Shown here: piece by piece, positions 52,270-61,762 of the stretch
Layout of the letters: every line of letters begins with the position of its first letter
Position numbering within the stretch: the stretch's first letter is position 1
Assembly: GCF_000711735.1 (NCBI RefSeq)
Contig: NZ_JONL01000003.1
Coordinates: forward strand, 310,001-374,000
DNA length: 64,000 nt
Direction of reading: 5' to 3'
Source of the DNA: Maridesulfovibrio frigidus DSM 17176
Lineage (GTDB): Bacteria; Desulfobacterota; Desulfovibrionia; Desulfovibrionales; Desulfovibrionaceae
Translations under genes and position numbers: made by a program
Notes under the pieces: generated by a model
Seen by the model: only the letters and a program-made list of their open reading frames with translations
Told to the model about the DNA's origin: nothing
The model's database searches: none

Positions 52270-54525
52270 ATGGATACTGATAAGCGCTTAGATGCGCTGA
52301 CCAAACGATTGGATTACATTAAAGACATTTTCAAAAACAATGAAAATGCAAACGTCACCATGCTCAGCTCTGAACTTGGTGAGTGTAAACTGTCGCGCTC
52401 GAAAAATTATATTCAAGATTTAGATCGTGCACTTACCAGACTTGAAGATTTGTTCAGTTTTTTGGAAGCTAAGCTGGAAAAAGAACTGACTCCGATGGAC
52501 AAGGTTCGCATTGTGCGCCATCCGCAGCGGATTTGCCTGAATGATATTCTTGAAAATGTTTACGATAATTATACTGAACTTGGCGGGCTTGGTGAAAACA
52601 GCATCGATCCAGCGATGGTTATAGCTCAGGCTTGTATCGCAAGGCGGGTCGGTAATAAAGTTGTGAATCAGCCGGTTATGGTTATCGGGCAGGAAAAAGG
52701 GCACGGGCAGGAATTCCGTAATGGTGGATCTGTTAAGCCGTGGGGAAATGCTAAAGCGCTACATTATATGAAGGTTGCTCAGGCTGAGGGCATACCTATT
52801 CATACCTATATTTTTACTCCGGGGTCTTATCCTATTGAAGATTATCCCGGTGCCGCGCAGCAGATTGCTAAAAATATTTATGAGATGGGACAGATAAATG
52901 TTCCAATCGTAGCCGTCATTTCCGAGGGCGGATCAGGCGGAGCTGAGGCCATTGGGCTCGCGGATAAAAGGCTTATGCTTTCGCACGGATACTATTCAGT
53001 CATTTCTCCCGAAGGGGCTGCCGCAATTGAGGGAAACCCCCGTACAGGTCAGCGGGTAACCGAAGCAATGATTGCCAGCTGTGCGAAAAAGCTTTGTATT
53101 ACCGCTGAAGATAATCTGCGTATGGGGTATGTTGATAGAATTATTAACGAACCTATTCTCGGAGCAAGACCGTACAATTATGATTTTTTTAGAGTGCTGA
53201 GATCGGAAGTTATTCGCGCAACTAACGAAGCGTGCCTATCTGTGAAAAGGGTCAAATTTTTCAAGGCAATGGCTATTCGCCGTAAAAGAGCTCAGGACGG
53301 GAAAGAATTATTTGTGCGTTGGGCTCTGAACAGCGGAGCGCGGAAAAGGCTGGTTGATAAGCGTCACTCTAAGTTCCGCGAATTGTCGACCTCTGCGTAT
53401 ATGGATAATCGTTCACTAATGCTGAAATTGGGTACGGCCTTGCAAGGTGTTGCATGGTCTACTAAATCATGGCTTTTGTACGATTTTGTCGGACGCGGGG
53501 CACGCGCAGCAAAGCAGGGTGTAGAAGGGATTCAAGCTGAGGTCTATCAGATAAAAGAAAAAGCGTCCGGCCTACTTAAAAAGGATAATGGCTCTGATCC
53601 AGTTGGGAATAATATTTCTAGAGAGGCAAGAGATAAAATTTTGTGCCTCTCATCACCTGCTCAGCAGGGGGCATGTCTTGAGGATGGAACTTGGAAATAT
53701 CGCAGCCCTCAATCTATTGTAGATAGAACGTTCAGCTGTCCGAATAGTGCGGACGAAGGGTGCCTTGATTTATGGGGACCTGACCTTTTTGGAGATTTCG
53801 GTGGAGTTTGCATCACGTGCGGTCATCATTTTAAAATGGAATATCAATGGTATCTGTATAATGTTTTCAATTATGCTGAAGGATTTGAATTTAATTCCGG
53901 CATAGAGGCCGCCAATCCACTTGATTATGAAGGATTCGATCTTAAGTTAGATGAGGTTCGTAAAAAAACTGGTCTTCGTTCGTCCTGCATTACTTTTGAA
54001 ACACGCATGGACGGGATTAATGCTGTGGTTATTTGTATCACCGCACCGTTCAGAGGTGGTTCTATAGGGGCTGCTGAAGGTGAAAAGATTATTCGTGCAG
54101 CGGAAAGGGCGCAACGTAAGCAACTGCCACTTATAGCTTATGTTCATGGAACCGCTGGTATTAGAATTCAGGAAGGTACTCACGGTGTGCTGCAAATGCC
54201 GCGCTGTACAATGGCGGTGCGTAGATATATGGATGCCGGGGGCCTTTATTTAGTTGTGTACGACACAAATTCGTACGGAGGCTCTGTCGCAAGTTTTCTT
54301 GGGTGTTCTCCATATCAGTTTGGTATCCGTTCTTCGAGTATTGGTTTTGCCGGACCACGCGTAATTACTGAAACAACGGGGATTAAAGTTCCTCCGAATT
54401 ATCATAATGCGTGGAAAGCTCTTGCCAGAGGGCATATACAAGGAATATGGGATCGCAGGGAAATGAGCAAAAATGTACAGCAATCCCTCTTGACCATGGG
54501 GGGTAGAAACCTCTACTACCGTTAG
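52270..54525 (+). CDS. Fused acetyl-CoA carboxylase carboxyltransferase alpha-beta (AccA-AccD)
   Basis: 751 aa. The first half (about 20-340) is AccA-like, including VMVIGQEKGHG, TYIFTPGSYP-type TPGSYPIEDYPGAAQQ and VISEGGSGGAEAIGLADK. A linker of about 110 residues follows. The second half (about 480-751) is AccD-like with a Cys-rich ribbon (FSCPNSADEGC, VCITCGHHF), ITAPFRGGSIGAAEGEKI and CSPYQFGIRSSSIGFAGPR. The ribbon spacing of the first pair is longer than C-x2-C. Alpha before beta in one chain is unusual for bacteria. It lies 38 bp after the biotin carboxylase-like gene in one operon. Confidence 0.8.
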   Translation: MDTDKRLDALTKRLDYIKDIFKNNENANVTMLSSELGECKLSRSKNYIQDLDRALTRLEDLFSFLEAKLEKELTPMDKVRIVRHPQRICLNDILENVYDNYTELGGLGENSIDPAMVIAQACIARRVGNKVVNQPVMVIGQEKGHGQEFRNGGSVKPWGNAKALHYMKVAQAEGIPIHTYIFTPGSYPIEDYPGAAQQIAKNIYEMGQINVPIVAVISEGGSGGAEAIGLADKRLMLSHGYYSVISPEGAAAIEGNPRTGQRVTEAMIASCAKKLCITAEDNLRMGYVDRIINEPILGARPYNYDFFRVLRSEVIRATNEACLSVKRVKFFKAMAIRRKRAQDGKELFVRWALNSGARKRLVDKRHSKFRELSTSAYMDNRSLMLKLGTALQGVAWSTKSWLLYDFVGRGARAAKQGVEGIQAEVYQIKEKASGLLKKDNGSDPVGNNISREARDKILCLSSPAQQGACLEDGTWKYRSPQSIVDRTFSCPNSADEGCLDLWGPDLFGDFGGVCITCGHHFKMEYQWYLYNVFNYAEGFEFNSGIEAANPLDYEGFDLKLDEVRKKTGLRSSCITFETRMDGINAVVICITAPFRGGSIGAAEGEKIIRAAERAQRKQLPLIAYVHGTAGIRIQEGTHGVLQMPRCTMAVRRYMDAGGLYLVVYDTNSYGGSVASFLGCSPYQFGIRSSSIGFAGPRVITETTGIKVPPNYHNAWKALARGHIQGIWDRREMSKNVQQSLLTMGGRNLYYR

Positions 54526-54589
54526 CAGAAAGTTGATCCATAATTGCCGAAAGTTGGCAGAGAACAGAAAATAATTCGAGGTTTATATA

Positions 54590-55240
54590 ATGTTAAATAT
54601 TAAAGAGCTACTTGAAGAGATAAAAGCATCCCCTTATGAAGAGGTTGAAATATCAGTTCCGCATACCGGAATAGTTGAATTTTCTGATCTTAAGGTTGGA
54701 GATAAAGTCAGTGGGCCGACTGGAGAATGGAAAGAAAAACCAGGTACTGTGCTTGCGAAACTCACCAGAGAAAGGAACACAAAGGCTATTCCTGCTCCCG
54801 AGAAAGGTGAAATTGTTTCTATCAGACATGATTTAGAAGGAAAGTTTGTTGAGGCTGGAGAGGTCCTTTTAAAGATTCGCCATTTTCTCTCGAAAGAAGA
54901 AGTGATACAGCTTATCCTTAAGAAGGCGCTTTTCCTTTTCAACGCACCTGAGAAGGCTAAATATTATTTCACACCTGAAATTGATACAAAGATTAAAGGT
55001 TCCGGCGAACGTTCCGTGAAAGTCCGCGATGGCCTTGAACTCTTTATTGTATCCCGTATGAAAAGAGAAACTCCTTTGAATTACACTGGGCCTGAAGGCA
55101 TTATTTACGCTGTATATTTTCACAATGGCGATAATGTTGACGGTGGACAGGCGCTTATCGGAGTTTGCCCTGAAGACCAGCTCAAGCATATTCAGGATGT
55201 TGTGAACCGTATTCAGAGTGAATGGGAAGAGAGAGATTAA
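54590..55240 (+). CDS. Biotin/lipoyl-carrier-like protein lacking a clear biotin motif
   Basis: 216 aa. Residues about 20-105 resemble a biotinyl domain: VPHTGIVEFSDLKVGDKVSG, then IPAPEKGEIVSIRHDLEGKFVEAGEVLLKI. The site where AMKM should lie reads TRERNTKA, one residue short, without the Met-Lys-Met. The C-terminal part (YTGPEGIIYAVYFHNGDNVDGGQALIGV) looks like another half lipoyl hairpin. It follows the AccA-AccD gene by 64 bp. Either the carrier uses a noncanonical site, or the true BCCP is encoded elsewhere and this is a structural or regulatory subunit. Confidence 0.6.
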   Translation: MLNIKELLEEIKASPYEEVEISVPHTGIVEFSDLKVGDKVSGPTGEWKEKPGTVLAKLTRERNTKAIPAPEKGEIVSIRHDLEGKFVEAGEVLLKIRHFLSKEEVIQLILKKALFLFNAPEKAKYYFTPEIDTKIKGSGERSVKVRDGLELFIVSRMKRETPLNYTGPEGIIYAVYFHNGDNVDGGQALIGVCPEDQLKHIQDVVNRIQSEWEERD

Positions 55241-55273
55241 ACTTTTTGAGACTTAACCGAGAGAGGTGTTCGT

Positions 55274-55621
55274 ATGGGAAATGTACTTCAGATAAGAGTC
55301 ATGGCTAAAACTTACGATGAATCTCAGGTTGATAAGAAATGGCCTTTATTGGTGGCTTTGGCTTGGGCGGAGCCTCGGGCCAAGGGGCGGTCTCACGGAG
55401 TAATAGAGCTTGTTGAAGACCTTAAGGATAAGTTAGAGCTTGGTATGCTTTCTAAAGCGGAAGAAGAGCTGCTCGGTGAGTTAATTAGAAAGAGTTTCAA
55501 TGTTAAGCTGCGTATCGAAGACGCGCTTGGTGACTGGAAGGCTTCAGAAGCTAATACTGCCAGTTTTGATCTCGAAGATTTGCTCGATGAGTTAGAAAAG
55601 AAAGTTGTAAAAGATAAATAG
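55274..55621 (+). CDS. Hypothetical protein at the end of the carboxylase operon
   Basis: 115 aa, soluble, helical, strongly charged. No family was recognised. The first half (VMAKTYDESQVDKKWPLLVALAWAEP-like, positions 9-34) is moderately hydrophobic and the last 40 residues are acidic with FDLEDLLDELEKKV. GAGAGG precedes the ATG, and the gene lies 33 bp after the carrier-like gene, supporting expression with the operon. Confidence 0.6.
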   Translation: MGNVLQIRVMAKTYDESQVDKKWPLLVALAWAEPRAKGRSHGVIELVEDLKDKLELGMLSKAEEELLGELIRKSFNVKLRIEDALGDWKASEANTASFDLEDLLDELEKKVVKDK

Positions 55622-55678
55622 TAAATATAGCAATTACAATAATAATTAAAGAAATATTCAATATTACGGGAGCTGCAA

Positions 55679-56281
55679 ATGGCTGGAAGCATGAACAAGG
55701 TTATTTTGATAGGACGTATTGGACAGGATCCTAAAATTTCATACACAACTTCCGGTCAGGCTGTTGCAAACCTGTCAGTTGCTACTGATGAAGGTTACAA
55801 GGATCGTAATACCGGACAGAAAGTTGATAAAACTGAATGGCATAGAATTGTTGCATGGCGTCAGACTGCAGAGTTTGTAGGCAAATATTTGTCTAAAGGC
55901 CGTCTTGTAATGGTTGAAGGAAAGCTTCAGACTCGTAAATGGCAGGACCAGAATGGTCAGGACCGTTACAGCACTGAAATTGTTGCAAACAACATTCAGG
56001 GGCTTGATAGCAAGCAAGGTGACGGCAACTATCAGGGACAGCAGCAGGGGCAGGCACAAGGTCAGCCGCAGCAGCAGGGCCAGTATAACCAGCAGCCTCA
56101 GCAGAACCAGCAAGCTCAGCACAATCAGCACAATAAGCAAAATCAGCAGAATCAGGCGGGGCAGTACAACCAGCAGCCTCAGTACAATAATGCTCCCCAG
56201 AATGGTGGAGATTCTCAGGAAGAAGATCTCGGGCCTGCATTTCCTTCTGAAGCTAGCGGGATGGACGAAGTACCATTCTAG
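55679..56281 (+). CDS. ssb: Single-stranded DNA-binding protein
   Basis: 200 aa. The OB fold (about 4-108) has MNKVILIGRIGQDPKISYT, VANLSVATDEGY, KTEWHRIVAWRQTAEFVG and KGRLVMVEGKLQTRKWQDQ. A long Gln/Asn-rich linker (about 112-180) leads to the acidic tip MDEVPF, which binds partner proteins. ATG with GGGAG upstream. A terminator lies 75 bp after the stop. Confidence 0.95.
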   Translation: MAGSMNKVILIGRIGQDPKISYTTSGQAVANLSVATDEGYKDRNTGQKVDKTEWHRIVAWRQTAEFVGKYLSKGRLVMVEGKLQTRKWQDQNGQDRYSTEIVANNIQGLDSKQGDGNYQGQQQGQAQGQPQQQGQYNQQPQQNQQAQHNQHNKQNQQNQAGQYNQQPQYNNAPQNGGDSQEEDLGPAFPSEASGMDEVPF

Positions 56282-56356
56282 GGAATCAGCTAAGAAGTTA
56301 ATTGCATCCGCTTCTTTTGGGGTGTGATTTTAGTTCAAAACATATGTGAGTATTAG

Positions 56357-56388
56357 AAGAGGAAGGCATTAGCCTTCCTCTTTTTTTG
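56357..56388 (+). terminator. Terminator after ssb
   Basis: GAGGAAGGC pairs with GCCTTCCTC around ATTA, followed by seven T. Confidence 0.9.
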
Positions 56389-56552
56389 TGCAATATTGAA
56401 GGTGAGAAATATTATAATTTGTTGGTTTTTATTTAGCTGATTTGTTATCTTAAAAAATGATGGGCCTGTTTTGATGATTTAAAAATGACGTGAGACTTGA
56501 GTGTGCATAATGTTACACATGGTAAGACAAACGCTGCGAACTGTCGTCTGAG

Positions 56553-59039
56553 ATGTCTTCTATAGGATGCGGATTGCTTATGCAGATTAAACAACTGTTC
56601 CGACACTGGGCCTGTTTATGTTTTGCTCCTGGGGAATTGCTGCGACATAATTATGATGCGTTTAAATCTTTATTGGATTATGACGCGACAGCTTTGGAAC
56701 TTATTGCAGATATCGAAGATGTCTTTTATGGTAAAAAGTTAGCTGATCATCAGCATGTTGTGTGGTTGATGTCCCAGCTTTCTGTTGCTGTAAAAGGCAT
56801 GGTTGATCAACTTTTTGAGATGAATCCGCTACTTGCGAAAGATCTGCAGGATGTTTTTGAATCTATTAATTCTATAGTTAGTCTCGCCATCACGCAGACT
56901 CTTCCTGAATCATGTCCTCCTTATACTTTTTCGCTTCTACAGGCATCTTCATTTCCAGAATTATCCGGTGGAAAGGGCGCGAATCTTAGCCATGTTGCCA
57001 TGCTTAGAGATATTCAGACGCCTCCTGGATTTGTTGTCACTTCCAATGCCTTTAATAAGTTTATCCAGTTTAACGGGCTTGAAGATGAAATTGAAAGTCG
57101 GCTTCGGCTGATGAAAATCAGTGATCGCAATCTTCTCGCTAAACTTACCCTTGAAATGCAGGAACTCATCTTGGCTGCTGATGTTCCTCCAGAAGTGGCT
57201 GATTCAATTGGCTTGGCCTTGGCTAAGAATATTCCGTCAGGAAGTCTTATTGCTGTCCGTTCAAGTGCTCTTTCCGAGGATAGTGAGATTTCGTTTGCTG
57301 GACAATATTCAAGTGAATTGAACATCAAACAGTTTGACGTTCTTGAAGCATATAAGCGGGTGCTGGCGGGGAAATATTGCCCGCGCGCGGTATCTTATCG
57401 AATTTCGAACGGGCTTTCGGATGATGACACGGCTATGGCTGCTCTTATTATCCCTATGATCGATGTCCAGAATGCTGGTGTTGTCTACTCCAAAAATCCC
57501 GAAGAAGCTGGCTGTTGTGAGAATATCTGCGTTTATGGCGTGCAGGGTATGGGAGATAGCTTGGTTGATGGTAGCATATCACCTGCTAAGGCAGTTCTGT
57601 CCAGAGATTTTGAACCTTCCTTGATCAGCAAGGAGCAGACAACCAGCGATGCTCTTCCTTCCGAAGGTGCTCTTACCGAGTTAGCTCGTATCGCAATGCT
57701 TCTTGAGAATTACTTTGGTGGTCCGCAGGATATTGAATGGGCAACGGATCAACAGGAAAATATTTTTGTTTTGCAGACACGTCCTTTGCAGGGAAATCAC
57801 GGAGAAGCTTGTGCGGAGCATCCTCCTTTAGTGGTAAATTCTATTGTTAAAGATCTTGAACGGGCGTCGCTGGGAGTTGGTTGCGGTGAAATTTATTTTG
57901 CGAAAACAGGTGAGGACTTCCCGCGCATTCCTGAAGGGGCGATTGTTGTCACTCCTACGCTTAGCCCAGCTCTTTTAATGTTTGTTGACGTTATGAGTGG
58001 GGTTCTTTCTACTACAGGCAGTAGAGCTAGTCATTTCGCTTCAGTAGCTCGTGAAAACGGTCTTCCTGTTTTAGTGGGGGATGTTGCAAACCTTTTTCAG
58101 GCTGGGCAAATTGTTACGGTGGATGGTCTTGAGGGGGCTGTTTATGATGGTTGCGTCGAGGCCGTTTTAACTCGTTCCCGCACTGGAAGGGCGATTTATC
58201 CACGGGTTATCGAGCTATATTCCGACATTGTTCCTTTTGTGTGTAAACTTAGTCTTACTGATCCGGAGGCAGAGGATTTTTCCGCTAAAGGGTGTCGCTC
58301 TTTTCATGACCTTGTTAGGTTTTGCCATGAGAAGTCCACTCGTGAAATGTTTTTGTCTGTTGATAAAAAAGGGTGGGGGATGGGAGCTTCTAGGCTTCTC
58401 AAGAGTGATTTGCCACTGGTTATGTATATTCTTGATCTCGGAAAGGGCATTAACTCAGGCGCGGTTAGGGATTCTATTACTCCTCAAGATATAACAAGCG
58501 TTCCTATGCTCGCTTTGTGGCGGGGATTATCAGATGCACAGGTTAAGTGGTCAAAAGAATTAACGCATATTGATTGGGATGAGTTTGATCGAATTTCGTC
58601 AGGCATATTTAGCCTAGAATCTAAGGTTCTTGCCAGTTATGGAACTGTTTCAGATGACTATCTTCATTTATTGATTAGGTTCGGCTATCATTTTTCAGTA
58701 GTGGATTCTATTTGTGGGCAGGACGAAAGGCTTAATTATATAAAGTTTAGATTTAAGGGTGGAGGTTCGGGTCTTGATAACAAGGTCTTTCGCCTTGAAT
58801 TTATTAGTCAGGTTCTCGATAGTTATGGATTTGAAATTAACATTCGTGGAGATATGCTTGATGCTGTATGTCGCAGAATGAGTGAAAATGATACTTTTGT
58901 CCTTCTCGTTCGGCTGGGGTATTTGCTGGCTGTTACGCGGCTTATGGATATGCGGCTTGAAAGTACAGATCAGGTTGCGGTAGAATTTACGAAATTTATG
59001 GACCAAGTGGAGGAGCTTGATGGAAACCATGATAAGTAA
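56553..59039 (+). CDS. PEP synthase-like protein without the PEP-binding barrel
   Basis: 828 aa. About 130 residues of unknown helical sequence are followed by a pyruvate phosphate dikinase-type ATP-binding domain (ELSGGKGANLSHV, LIAVRSSALSEDSEISFAGQ, VVYSKNPEEAG, PQDIEWATD). The swivelling phosphohistidine domain comes next (TTGSRASHFASVARENGLPVLVG, with the His present). The usual C-terminal TIM barrel is missing; the last 270 residues match no family known to me. So it may phosphorylate its own His from ATP and hand the phosphate to something other than pyruvate. The start is uncertain (ATG 56553, TTG 56574 or ATG 56580). Its end overlaps the phosphatase gene by 20 bases. Confidence 0.65.
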   Translation: MSSIGCGLLMQIKQLFRHWACLCFAPGELLRHNYDAFKSLLDYDATALELIADIEDVFYGKKLADHQHVVWLMSQLSVAVKGMVDQLFEMNPLLAKDLQDVFESINSIVSLAITQTLPESCPPYTFSLLQASSFPELSGGKGANLSHVAMLRDIQTPPGFVVTSNAFNKFIQFNGLEDEIESRLRLMKISDRNLLAKLTLEMQELILAADVPPEVADSIGLALAKNIPSGSLIAVRSSALSEDSEISFAGQYSSELNIKQFDVLEAYKRVLAGKYCPRAVSYRISNGLSDDDTAMAALIIPMIDVQNAGVVYSKNPEEAGCCENICVYGVQGMGDSLVDGSISPAKAVLSRDFEPSLISKEQTTSDALPSEGALTELARIAMLLENYFGGPQDIEWATDQQENIFVLQTRPLQGNHGEACAEHPPLVVNSIVKDLERASLGVGCGEIYFAKTGEDFPRIPEGAIVVTPTLSPALLMFVDVMSGVLSTTGSRASHFASVARENGLPVLVGDVANLFQAGQIVTVDGLEGAVYDGCVEAVLTRSRTGRAIYPRVIELYSDIVPFVCKLSLTDPEAEDFSAKGCRSFHDLVRFCHEKSTREMFLSVDKKGWGMGASRLLKSDLPLVMYILDLGKGINSGAVRDSITPQDITSVPMLALWRGLSDAQVKWSKELTHIDWDEFDRISSGIFSLESKVLASYGTVSDDYLHLLIRFGYHFSVVDSICGQDERLNYIKFRFKGGGSGLDNKVFRLEFISQVLDSYGFEINIRGDMLDAVCRRMSENDTFVLLVRLGYLLAVTRLMDMRLESTDQVAVEFTKFMDQVEELDGNHDK

Positions 59040-60102
59040 GCCTGCCTATAATTTGACATGGGTTACGGAGCAACTTGCGATAGGTTGCGCTCCTATGAGC
59101 TTTGCTCAGCTTGAGTCTTTGGAAGATCAGGGGATTAACGCTATTTTAAATTTATGCGGAGAGTTTTTTGACTTACATAGCATTCAGATGGAGGCCGGTT
59201 TCGACGTTCATTATCTTCCCTTAGACGATGAAGATGCCCCCGGTCTTATCGAGCTTGAAAAGACTCTGGAATGGCTGGACGAGGCCATTTATATCGGCAA
59301 GAAGGTTCTGATTCATTGCAGGCATGGTATCGGGCGGACTGGAACTGTGCTCAATGCATATCTTTTGAGGCGGGGATTAGGGCATAGGTTGGCGAGCAAA
59401 GCTCTTAGCAAACTTCGGGCAAAGCCGACGAATTTTGCGCAGTGGTGGGCTATTAGGAAGTATGGCCGCAAAAGCCGCAAATTAAAGATACGCGAGCCGC
59501 ATTTGGAGTTCAAACGGTTGGTCGACTTAGCTCCTTTTTTTAGTGATTATGTGAGGTTGATAAATAGTATCGAAATTAAAGCTGTAGCAAATCCAGGTCA
59601 TGAACAGTGCGGATTGGATCATAATCTATGCTGCAAGACTCCTATACGTCTTACATTGGTTGAGGCTGTGCATCTTAGTCATTCCATTAACTTGGAGCTT
59701 ACTCATGCCGAACGGATCGAAGTTATTCGAAAGGGAGTTGAAGCATCCAGATTAGAAAAATCAGCTGCTAATGATTTGATATCCGAAAATAACTCGAGAG
59801 AATATTGTCTGTCTGATTCAGAAGCAATTTGTCCGCTTCTAATGAATAAGTATTGTATGCTTTATGATAATCGTCCGCTGCAATGCCGTACGTTTGGTGT
59901 GGATCTTTCTGATGATGGGAGCTTGTGGGGTGAGTTTTTGGAACCTGCGCTAAATAAAATTTCTTCGGAGATATGGTTTGCTTATACGGGATCTATGAGT
60001 GGTATTAAAATGCCGCTTTTTTCTTTGCCGGATGTTGTTTCCGGTAAGTTCATTGAGTCATTGTTCAAATGTATGATGGACGAAGGTTTATTGGATGAAT
60101 AA
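59020..60102 (+). CDS. Dual-specificity phosphatase fused to a YkgJ-like cysteine cluster domain
   Basis: 360 aa from the ATG 4 bases after AGGAG. Residues about 10-150 are a dual-specificity protein phosphatase with the CX5R loop in IHCRHGIGRTGT and a general-acid Asp region (YLPLDDEDAPG). The second half has CGLDHNLCC, CPLLMNKYC and NRPLQCRTFG, the cysteine pattern of YkgJ-type putative Fe/Zn-binding domains. The start overlaps the PEP-synthase-like gene, so the two are translationally coupled and probably work together, perhaps removing the phosphate the partner adds (inference). Confidence 0.75.
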   Translation: METMISKPAYNLTWVTEQLAIGCAPMSFAQLESLEDQGINAILNLCGEFFDLHSIQMEAGFDVHYLPLDDEDAPGLIELEKTLEWLDEAIYIGKKVLIHCRHGIGRTGTVLNAYLLRRGLGHRLASKALSKLRAKPTNFAQWWAIRKYGRKSRKLKIREPHLEFKRLVDLAPFFSDYVRLINSIEIKAVANPGHEQCGLDHNLCCKTPIRLTLVEAVHLSHSINLELTHAERIEVIRKGVEASRLEKSAANDLISENNSREYCLSDSEAICPLLMNKYCMLYDNRPLQCRTFGVDLSDDGSLWGEFLEPALNKISSEIWFAYTGSMSGIKMPLFSLPDVVSGKFIESLFKCMMDEGLLDE

Positions 60103-60137
60103 AAAAGGTAGGCCCCGCTAATGGAGACCTACCTTTT
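60101..60137. terminator. Bidirectional terminator
   Basis: AAAAAAGGTAGG pairs with CCTACCTTTTTT around CCCCGCTAATGGAGA; T-run on the right and A-run on the left serve the phosphatase gene and glnK. Confidence 0.85.
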
Positions 60138-60173
60138 TTTGTAAGCTATGGGTGTGAACAGATGGTGCTGTCT

Positions 60174-60515
<342 letters not shown>

Positions 60516-60541
60516 TTATCCTAGATTATACTAATTGAAGA

Positions 60542-61762
60542 TTAGTGCTGGTAAGCGCCTTCGTTGTGCTCACTGGTATCCATACCTTCTTCTTCTGATT
60601 TTGGATCCATACGAAGCGGTGAAACTGCGTTAATCGCTTTAAGCAGTATGTAACTGACTATCAGAGTATATCCGCCTACAATGGCTATACCCTTAAACTG
60701 TGCGATAAGGAGAGATGCTTCTCCGAATATTAGTCCGTTTGCTCCGCCTGGATTAACCTCCAGTGAAGCGAAAATTCCAAGACATATGGTTCCGATCAGT
60801 CCACCTACACCGTGGATACCTACAACGTCGAGACTGTCATCATAGCCCAGTCTGGATTTAGCCATGACTGCGGAATAACAAATTAACCCGCCGAGCATAC
60901 CTATGATCACAGCTGAGTTAGGACTGACAAATCCTGCTGCCGGAGTAATTGTTGCAAGCCCTGCGATTGCGCCTGAAGCTGCGCCAAGTGATGTCGGTTT
61001 GCCGCTGTGGTACCATTCAATGCCGCACCATGCAGCCATTCCTACCATACCTGCTATATGCGTGGCTACAAAAGCTCCGGCTGCGATGCCGTCAGCTGCA
61101 AGTGCGCTACCACCATTAAATCCAAACCATCCGAACCATAGTAAACCAGTTCCGATAAGAGTCATAGGGAGATTGTGCGGAATAAACATACGCTTTCCGT
61201 AGCCTGTGCGAGGCCCGATGACAAGGCATGCTACAAGTGCTGCGACACCACAGGTGACGTGGACAACAAGCCCGCCTGCGAAGTCTAGAACCCCCATTTC
61301 CGCAAGGAATCCGCCGCCCCATATCCAGTGACAGACTGGATTATATACAAGGATCGACCAGAGTAGACTGAATACTATGAATGGAGCAAATCTGACGCGT
61401 TCTGCAAATGCGCCAGTGATAAGGGCAGGTGTAATGACTGCAAACATGCATTGGTAGATCATGAAAACTGTCTGCGGTATTGTTGTTGCGTAAGTTTCGC
61501 TTGGAGCCCCTGTTACACCGTTCAGTGCAAAAAAAGACATGTCGCCAATAATTCCGTGAAGGTCTGGGCCGAAGGACATGGAATATCCTACGTAGATCCA
61601 TTCTATACTTATGACTGAGATCATAATGAAACTTTGCATAATCGTCCCAAGTACGTTCTTGCCGCGAACCATTCCCGCGTAAAACAGAGCCAAACCTGGC
61701 GTCATGAGCAGGACTAAGGCTGCTGAAACAAGAATAAACGCGGTATCACCACTGTTTATCAT
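60542..61762 (-). CDS. amtB: Ammonium transporter
   Basis: 406 aa. The ATG at 61762 is chosen because AGGAG lies 8 bases upstream; a GTG at 61771 overlaps that site. Eleven or so helices, twin pore histidines in LVVHVTCGV and VGIHGVGGLIG, and the NxxxAxxGxxxLWFGWFGFNGG-type LLWFGWFGFNGG segment. It takes up ammonium and is regulated by the PII protein encoded just downstream. Confidence 0.95.
   Translation of the reverse strand: MINSGDTAFILVSAALVLLMTPGLALFYAGMVRGKNVLGTIMQSFIMISVISIEWIYVGYSMSFGPDLHGIIGDMSFFALNGVTGAPSETYATTIPQTVFMIYQCMFAVITPALITGAFAERVRFAPFIVFSLLWSILVYNPVCHWIWGGGFLAEMGVLDFAGGLVVHVTCGVAALVACLVIGPRTGYGKRMFIPHNLPMTLIGTGLLWFGWFGFNGGSALAADGIAAGAFVATHIAGMVGMAAWCGIEWYHSGKPTSLGAASGAIAGLATITPAAGFVSPNSAVIIGMLGGLICYSAVMAKSRLGYDDSLDVVGIHGVGGLIGTICLGIFASLEVNPGGANGLIFGEASLLIAQFKGIAIVGGYTLIVSYILLKAINAVSPLRMDPKSEEEGMDTSEHNEGAYQH

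Noticed and set aside
55775-56140. 121-codon leftward frame opposite ssb
   Set aside because: It is the complement of the Gln-rich linker repeats, giving a Leu-rich artefact.
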